The notes under the pieces are model-generated. The model saw only the letters and a list, made by a program, of their open reading frames with translations, ran no database searches and was not told where the DNA came from. The position numbers were made by a program, and so were the translations under genes. 64,000 bases of DNA, taken from positions 22,797,572-22,861,571 of the forward strand of contig NC_079485.1 in the NCBI RefSeq assembly GCF_026230105.1. Direction: 5' to 3'. Positions within the stretch are counted from its first letter, which is position 1, and each line of letters opens with the position of its first letter. The stretch is from Diorhabda sublineata. Taxonomy: Eukaryota > Arthropoda > Insecta > Coleoptera > Chrysomelidae. Positions 57,758-64,000 of the stretch are shown piece after piece.

Positions 57758-59279
57758 GTTTTTTGAATTAATTTTCTATCAAAAGAGACAAAAAATGCAG
57801 ACCATTCATTAAGACAAACATATAATCTAAGAAATAAACAGTTTCTATTTATCGAGTTCGATCGTACACGATCATAAAAAAATCGAAATTGCTAATCTTT
57901 TTATCGTGTCGTTCACTTCTTGCAAACAATGTTCAGTGAAGAATATAAAACCAGTTTTTCAATAATATAGGTTTTTTCTTTTCGTTATGATACAAATCTT
58001 TTATTAAGTTTTTTAGTATGACTTGTCGTTGGAATTCAATGAATTGTAAAATTATATTCCTTGGATTTTATTATACATTTAATTTCTAGATTCTAGAGAA
58101 TTTTTAGATGCCACTCCTAATAATGTTATTACCACCCTCTATATTTCGACTCGACATCATGTTATACTTATTTTTCTTGTCTGATTTTAACTTAACTCTC
58201 TGTCTAAATGAGCCGCACACAAAACTCGATATCTCAATTAGTTTTACTACCTTAACAAAAATAGCAAATACTTGATCTTCGCTAACTCTCTCTAACATTT
58301 CGGAAAACGTCTGCCTGAAATCCGCGGAACACAGCTGTTTTTTTCCCTCGTCAAATATTTCATTTTTTGTGACCCTGTTTCATAAGTAGTCAATTTAAGA
58401 TGACTCCCTAGAAAAAAATCTTCAACCCTTCCACCACCAGAAAATCGTACTATTTAGCCATTTAGCCAGATTGGCTACCTATGAAATAGGATATCAAAAA
58501 ATGAAATATTTCACGACAAAAATAACCGCTGCGTACCGCGGATTTCAGGTTAAAAAGTAATGGATTAGATTTCTGTATGATGGTTCTGACGGATTTATTG
58601 AAATTTAAGTAGTTACATTTTTGTCAACTAAGAAAGTACCGATGATACTTTTTCCAAGAATACCAGCCACTCCATATAAATTCGAGGATTTTCATCTCTG
58701 CAGTAGCAACAATTTTGCTTGTTAAATGTTTTGGTTTCTTATTGCTTAACAAAATCAATTCTGCAGTCAAAATCTGACTTTCCGGACTGTTTTGTGACAC
58801 TTTTCTAGTTGGCGTTACTCACTGCAAAGGTGTGAAAGTTGCCTGAAACATCCCTTTCTCTTGCTTCATGCTTTTTTTGTTAGAAAACTCCCACTATTCG
58901 CATTGAGCATTGTGTACGTTCTTTTTGCGCACCTTCAATATTTCCCACGCGTAATAATGATTTCAGTTCTTGTTGGAGCGTAGAAAAAGGGTTTTTTAGG
59001 TAAATTACTTACAGGAAATTACAGGAAAAAAATAAATAGAATGAATTACAGGAAATCTGATACATAAGGAACAATAAATCAATCGCAAGCTCAAAATTCA
59101 TCTCTCTGATATATGGATGATTCTAAGATAGAGCAAGGAGCTGGATAAGATTTCTTGGATAGAATTCAAGCTTTCCATATTAAACACTATTATTCAGAAG
59201 GAGCTTCTAGCAATAAGTATATGTGCTTAGGAGTGTTTGAACAGAAACCTCGCTAAACAGCATATTTATATTTTTCAGA
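57758..59279. other. Intergenic DNA without recognised genes
   Basis: AT-rich with one 64-codon reverse frame (58104-58298) of no known family. Confidence 0.45.
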
Positions 59280-59890
59280 TATCTAGTGGCCTTAAGGTCT
59301 ATTACGTGCACGTCTGAGCTAGCGTGGCAGTGTAAGCAAACCTCAAAAGTACTAGCTAATAGAAACAAAATAACCCTAATGTTACCACCAGGCCATCAGG
59401 GTGTATCGGGTAAGGAGGAAGCAGAAGAAGCCTTGCGAAAAATGGGGTAACGACTCGATATTTTGGACCAGAGCTCTACTGTAGCCTCACGAGATGTCAA
59501 ATAAACAACGAACTGAATGGATAGGTAGAAGATCAGAAAGAGTCTCACTGGATATGCCCCCTTCAGGCCGAAGACAATCCAGAATATTAATTACAATTTC
59601 TGAGGAACTGCTCGAGATGTCCATTAAACTGGTGGTTGCTCTTTTGTCCTGTCAAATATCACTTTGAGACAATTGATCTGACAGAGGACTACAATTGTAG
59701 AATTTGCAAGCAACCTATAAAGGTAGGGAATGTCCTGCTTATTTAAGCAAAAGGCTTGGGAACCCTATTAAGTAGTGCTAACATCTTGAAAAAGTAGCCT
59801 CCTTTAGGAAGAATTCTTTGTATTCGAGAGTTATAGTCACGCACAATATTTTTTTAGGTACAGGTGCAGATCGTCTCCAGTGTCAAAACG
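59280..59890 (+). pseudogene. Jockey/I-type LINE, RNase H and C-terminal remnant
   Basis: The frame reads ELAWQCKQTSKVLANRNKIT, LMLPPGHQGVSGKEEAEEAL and RKMG; insect LINE RNase H domains have WVPGHxGIxGNExADxxAxxG, with the catalytic Asp in ExAD. Here that Asp is a Glu (EEAEE) and the Asn before it a Lys. Further along RLVVALL-like text (KLVVALLSCQ), TEDYNCRICKQ in shifted frames and LGTL follow the order of a LINE C-terminus with its CxxC knuckle. Stops are frequent. The reverse transcriptase is missing, as expected of a 5'-truncated copy. Confidence 0.7.
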
Positions 59891-61079
59891 ATTTCTCAAA
59901 CAATCTAGAATCTAAAACTTGTTTTCACTTTTCACCAGATTTTTCCTAAAAAGACCAAGTAGTGTATGATATTACTCAAAAGGATTTTTGAGGATATATC
60001 AATCTCCACTAGATGGTTGATGTAATTTAGTTTTAAACTAGCTTATAAATTGTCCTTTTAAAAAGAATTTTTCATAGTGGTCGAGATATATGGAGTGATA
60101 CGTTGCCAATTTGAATTATTGTGAAAGCACCTTTTCATTATTATAAAAATATTTTGTCAAATTTACGTGTTTAGAAGGTCATCAAATGATAAAAATGGTA
60201 TTAAATATTTATTGGTGGAAATCACTACAATTTGATGTACAATTTTTAGTTAGTAAAAGGGCTGCAAATTAAGATTTGTGTAAAATAATGTGCAATCTTT
60301 ATTATAATAGTCCGTGGCAGTTTTGCAGCTACTTATGAATATAAAAAAATGTATTTGTAATATTCAAATAAATATGTTCAAGTGATTTCGTACTATTCTT
60401 TACCTACCTTAATTCTTTATCCTGTAAAATAGAACAGGTAAGTATTGGAATTTTGTTTTTCTTAATTCTGAATCTGAAACATCGTTCTGTTCCTAAACCA
60501 AAGGTTATTTGAGACTATTGGAGTTCAAATGGTATTTTGATGATGATCTTCTCCTAAGCTTCGATACATAAAAATATAATGAAAACCATAATACTTTGGA
60601 ATGTAGAAAATAATTCAAAACTGCCAAAAACCACTTTTTTGAAGATATCTCATATATGTATGGTTTAAAACCACTTATGCCGTATTTGCAATCAAATTCG
60701 ATATATTTGCAATTAACAATTCAAATTTCTAGCTCAGTTTCCTTTGAAACCAAAAAACATATAGTACCTACTGTCAGCAGGTCCCATTTATTGATTTTGT
60801 TTTTGAAATTACATAATAGTGAATTTTTTGAAATATACAAATCATATTAATTGCTAAAACTTCATACTTATTTATTATACATACATTGTATATCACAAGT
60901 AATTTTGTTTGTTTATGATTTGATGTTAGATTATAAGAACCCCTCTGTAAATAAAAAACTAAAAGTATGCAAAAAACCTTCTTTTTGATAATGAGTTCAA
61001 AATCGGCCATAACTTTATTTCCAAATGGTTCCGAAGAAGAATAAGAATTTACTGATCTAATTGTATAGGATTCAATCCG
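59891..61079. other. Intergenic DNA without recognised genes
   Basis: AT-rich with overlapping short frames at 60656-61010 on both strands, none with a known domain. Confidence 0.45.
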
Positions 61080-61330
61080 TAAAAAAGAAGGTAAAGAGCA
61101 TGCTCTATTCCAGCTTCATCGCCTCCCGGAGTCCGCAAAAATATTAGGTACGGTGGCAATAACGTGGTTAATAACGGACCCTATGCAGAAACGCACCATG
61201 GTCGAAAATCGAATATTTCAACACTTTTCAACTGTCATTAATCAGCTTGAAAGACCGAGCGTCGTGAGATATGGCGCAACGTCGTCAAGGCAACAGCCTG
61301 GCGCCTGGCTACCTATTTCTCCACCCCTCG
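61080..61330. promoter_or_regulatory. GC-richer island downstream of Nkx6, candidate regulatory element
   Basis: About 250 bases with CATCGCCTCCCGGAGTCCGC, GACCGAGCGTCGTGAG and ACAGCCTGGCGCCTGGC, between AT-rich DNA and the next transposon. It includes GTCATTAATCAGC, with a TAAT core. The 62-codon open frame over it has no recognised domain. Confidence 0.25.
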
Positions 61331-61549
61331 ATACAATTTAGATAAATCAGCAACGTATCTTACACGAAAAACTTGGGATTTACATATGTAAACAACATGA
61401 CAGAGATGGCTTCTCACATTTTTATTTACAAATAAAGTTGTATCATAAACCTCGACGGGACATTTTATTTTGTCATCGTGCGTACAATGTTTATTAAATT
61501 ATATTATAAATACACGTCTTGAGAAATATTCAAACGAATTCAAAGAAGG

Positions 61550-63172
61550 GGCTTTAATATAATCAATAAAGGTTGGAAATTTTGTTTTATTCTTATTTCA
61601 AGAATCATTTCCAGACCAATTTAATCGAAAATACGATTTTTTTTTAATAAGGGCCAATTTGTGTATTCTTGACAGTTTAGTCTAGTTACAACTTGCAAGG
61701 AGCAGTGTGAATTCTAGAGTGATTATAGAAAATTTGGAAGGGCCACATAAACGCCGAAAAAAAATATCTTCAACAGTGGAAGAAAAAATATTAATTGCTT
61801 CAAATCATTTATAGACAAATATTTATATTACGTGTTGATCACACAGTGGAAATAGTTAGTAGTATGCATGGTTTTGGGAAATCAACGATTTACAGTTATT
61901 AAAAATGAGAAATGTTTCGAGTTTCAAACAGCATGTAATGGAGCAGGAAAATCAAAACTGCAAACAAAAATCATTTGAAAGAAGGACTTCATGCGTTCTT
62001 CTTTGAAATAGACAGAAGACAATACTCTTGCCACGGTTCGAGATGATAAAAGGATTGCCTCGACATGAGTCGAGACACACTATGAAAACTATCAAAACAT
62101 ATATGTTTTCGGGGGAAAAAGCATTCCAGAAAGTCTATTTCAATAGAAAGATGTGATATTGTATGGAGGAGAAATTACCCAAATACTACAAAAGAAATGA
62201 GAAACCAGAAGAGAAATGTTAGATTCTATTCTGGGTGAGACTGATCCTTGTCAACAATTCAATATTGGGTAGCAGAGTTTAAACGAGGCCGTACGACCTG
62301 CGAAGACCAGCATCCCAGTGATCGACCAAATGAGGTGACGACTCCACAAATATTGAAGAAGATCCACAAAGTGGTACTGGATAATGGTCTACTGAAATTG
62401 CTCGAGCTGGCACACATAGTAGGAATTTAAAAAAGTGCGGTACATCGCATATTAACACAATGGAACAAAAACAGTGTTGTGAAGATGTTTCAATTGAATG
62501 TTTGGCAATGTTTCACAGAAATAAAGCCGAAATTTTGCACCGTTTCATAACCATGAATAAAACGTGGGTCCATCACTTCACACCAAAAACAAAACAAAAA
62601 ACAATGGACTGAAAAGGGAGAACCGGCTTGAAATAAGGCAAGGCTCTGGTCTTGAAAAGAAAAAACCATCAGCGGCAAGTATTATGTGAACTTATTGCAA
62701 CGTTTAAGCGGAGAAATCAAGCAAAAATGGCCGCAGAAAGTGTTGTTATATCAAGACAATGCACCAGTTCACAACTGTTCACACATCCAAAATTAAAACC
62801 CCTCGGATTATTTTCTGTTCCCAGACTTGAAAAAATGACCCGGTGGTCGAAGATTTTCCAACAATGAAGAGGTGATGTCAATAGTTAATAGCTATTTCGA
62901 GAAGCTTGACGATTCTTATTATAAAAAGGGTATCAAACTTATTGAACATTGCTGGGAAAAGTGTATGAATGCATATTTTTCGAAAATTTTTGTGTTTTCT
63001 GTATTGGGCCAGGTATTTCCTGGATCTTCCTCGAATATAAGAAGTATGGCACAATGTTCCATGAATAACTTTTAGAAACTTTTTTATTACAACTGTTTAC
63101 TAAAAGAATTGAAACGCCTATATATTACGAAGGCCTTATTATTTTAATACTCTATGAGTCATGAAAATAGAT
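61550..63172 (+). mobile_element. IS630/Tc1-like element, copy C, interrupted by a mariner
   Basis: The left part (61558-62236) follows the 42106-44103 element block by block: leader, start region (GTGGAAATAGTTAGTAG, TCAACGATTTACAG), and the block ending in GAGAAACCAGAAGAGAAATG. At about 62236 it switches into mariner sequence. At about 63089 the tail of the parent reappears (TTTACTAAAAG, then ACGCC, ATTACGAA, and CATGAAAATAGA), ending near 63172. The left terminal repeat was not found. This nesting means the IS630-like copy is older than the mariner insertion, or that a deletion joined them. Confidence 0.6.
62236..63085 (+). pseudogene. mariner transposase nested in the IS630-like copy
   Basis: The first block STIQYWVAEFKRGRTTCEDQ continues with RPNEVTTPQILKKIHKVVLD (HTH region). 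It is followed in shifted frames by TMNKTWVHHFTPKTKQK, the first catalytic block, where the usual MDETW has become MNKTW so the Asp is lost. VLLYQDNAPVH keeps the second Asp and PSDYFLFPDLKK keeps the third. The tail reads NEEVMSIVNSYFEKLDDSYY and KKGIKLIEHCWEKCM, the normal mariner C-terminus. About 280 of the usual 345 residues are represented; the N-terminus and both terminal repeats are missing. At least six frame changes or stops occur. Confidence 0.85.
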
Positions 63173-63287
63173 TATAACTTGTGCCTATAGTTTCAGTATT
63201 TGAAAAGTATATCTCCCATCTTTGATCAATACGCTGTTCGAGAGGTCAAAAAACCGCTACCATATTGTCCAGATGTGGTTAGATCTG

Positions 63288-64000
63288 AGGTCGGCAACCT
63301 GCGAATCGTGAGCACATGCGGTTCTTTGGATGTGAAGCTGCGGCTCTGTAGTTGAATACGCAAATATTATTGATTTTATAAAAAAGAATATCAAAAAATC
63401 GTTCTGAATGTATTAACGAGGATTAGGCATCAATTCTATCTCTCGGAGTCTTTTTTTTTCGCCTCCTCCCCCAAGACACACATTAAGGATTGATTCGTAC
63501 GTGCATCTGAAGAACTGTGATTTCAAAAACATACCAAAAAACTTGAGAAAGATCAAAGATTTGCTATTATCTGCTAAAACAATTCAAGATAGAATAGCTA
63601 AAATGTCTTCTAATGTGACATATTTGCAGTTGAAAGATACTCAACTTTCTACTGTCTTATCATTTGCTATCGACGAGTCATGCGACGTAAAATACATGAC
63701 ACAAGTTGCTCTTTTTATTAGATGTATATCTTCTTAAGAAGAAAAGAAAAACTAAGATTGCTACCGCTCTCGGGACAAAATAGAGAGGGAGACAGCGAAT
63801 GTCGTGCAAAAATGCCTCGAAGACAAGAGTTTAGTTTAGTTTAAATAAAATCGTTTTAATAGCAACTGATTGAGCCAGAAGTATGACAAGGAAAAAATAA
63901 ACGGACAACAAAATAAACCACGAAATTTCGAAGTTTCACTGGATAATACACAAACAAGCGCTTTGTTAAGGTTATATATTTGGTAATTATCACTTTGTCA
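63288..64000 (+). mobile_element. hAT transposon, 5' end and partial transposase, runs off the window
   Basis: The left end contains GAGGTCGGCAACCTGCG followed by CATGCGGTTCTTTGG and AAGCTGCGGCTCTG, a terminal region typical of a hAT group found in many animals. About 130 bases on, the frame 63501-63737 gives KIKDLLLSAKTIQDRIAKMS and LSFAIDESCDVKYMTQVALF, with the first catalytic Asp in DES. Shifted frames continue with KLRLLPLSGQN, VVQKCLEDKSL, INHEISKFHWIIHKQALC to the end of the window. The match is to the hAT proteins related to ZBED5/FAM200/GTF2IRD2-type sequences. The BED finger and first part of the transposase are deleted, and stops break the rest. The other end lies beyond 64000. Confidence 0.8.

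Noticed and set aside
1..64000. CRISPR arrays, rRNA genes, bacterial operons or terminators
   Set aside because: Nothing of this kind was seen; the window is eukaryotic nuclear DNA.

Overview
This is a window of AT-rich eukaryotic, almost certainly insect, nuclear DNA. The evidence is spliced homeobox exons with an Nkx6/HGTX-type homeodomain, a transposon population typical of insects (mariner, Tc1, IS630-like, Merlin, hAT, RTE and Jockey/I-type LINEs, Helitron), long (TA)n microsatellites and no bacterial gene organisation. The insect order cannot be settled from the sequence.

Only one host gene is clearly visible: the 3' half of an Nkx6 (Drosophila HGTX) homeobox gene on the + strand. One exon (25852-26036) carries homeodomain residues 1-46. 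A 27,019-bp intron follows. The terminal exon (53056-53220) carries residues 47-60 and the acidic C-terminus, followed by a 3'UTR with a Pumilio-type site and AATAAA signals. Upstream coding exons for the N-terminal repressor region were not found and probably lie outside the window.

The region left of the first exon (1-25.4 kb) holds decayed elements: a reverse-strand copy of an unnamed repeat-associated protein family (about 2-3.4 kb), a complete 686-bp non-autonomous Helitron with an internal minisatellite (7378-8063), an internally deleted IS630-like transposon (8.1-9.0 kb), two LINE 3' ends (11.7 and 13.8-14.2 kb), a dispersed repeat flanked by direct repeats (15-15.8 kb), mariner and IS630-type pseudogenes (16.7-18.5 kb), an RTE reverse transcriptase remnant (22.0-22.85 kb), a complete but inactivated 1,339-bp Tc1-like element (23430-24768) and a further mariner remnant ending about 400 bp before the homeobox exon.

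The giant intron holds two more copies of the unnamed protein family (31.4-32.0 and 40.3-41.1 kb), a 1,998-bp IS630/Tc1-like element with intact ends (42106-44103) and its 205-bp MITE (46056-46260), several mariner remnants sharing one terminal repeat family, a Merlin/ISXO2 transposase remnant (51.1-51.6 kb) and two long foldback elements (30.4-31.0 and 48.3-49.5 kb). It also holds several GC-richer islands without repeats that are candidate cis-regulatory elements. Right of the gene are a reverse mariner (53920-54807), a MITE (57.25-57.76 kb), a LINE RNase H remnant (59.3-59.9 kb), an IS630-like copy with a mariner nested in it (61.55-63.17 kb) and a hAT element that begins at about 63.29 kb and runs off the window. 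Every transposon ORF seen carries stops, frameshifts or deletions, so none looks autonomous.
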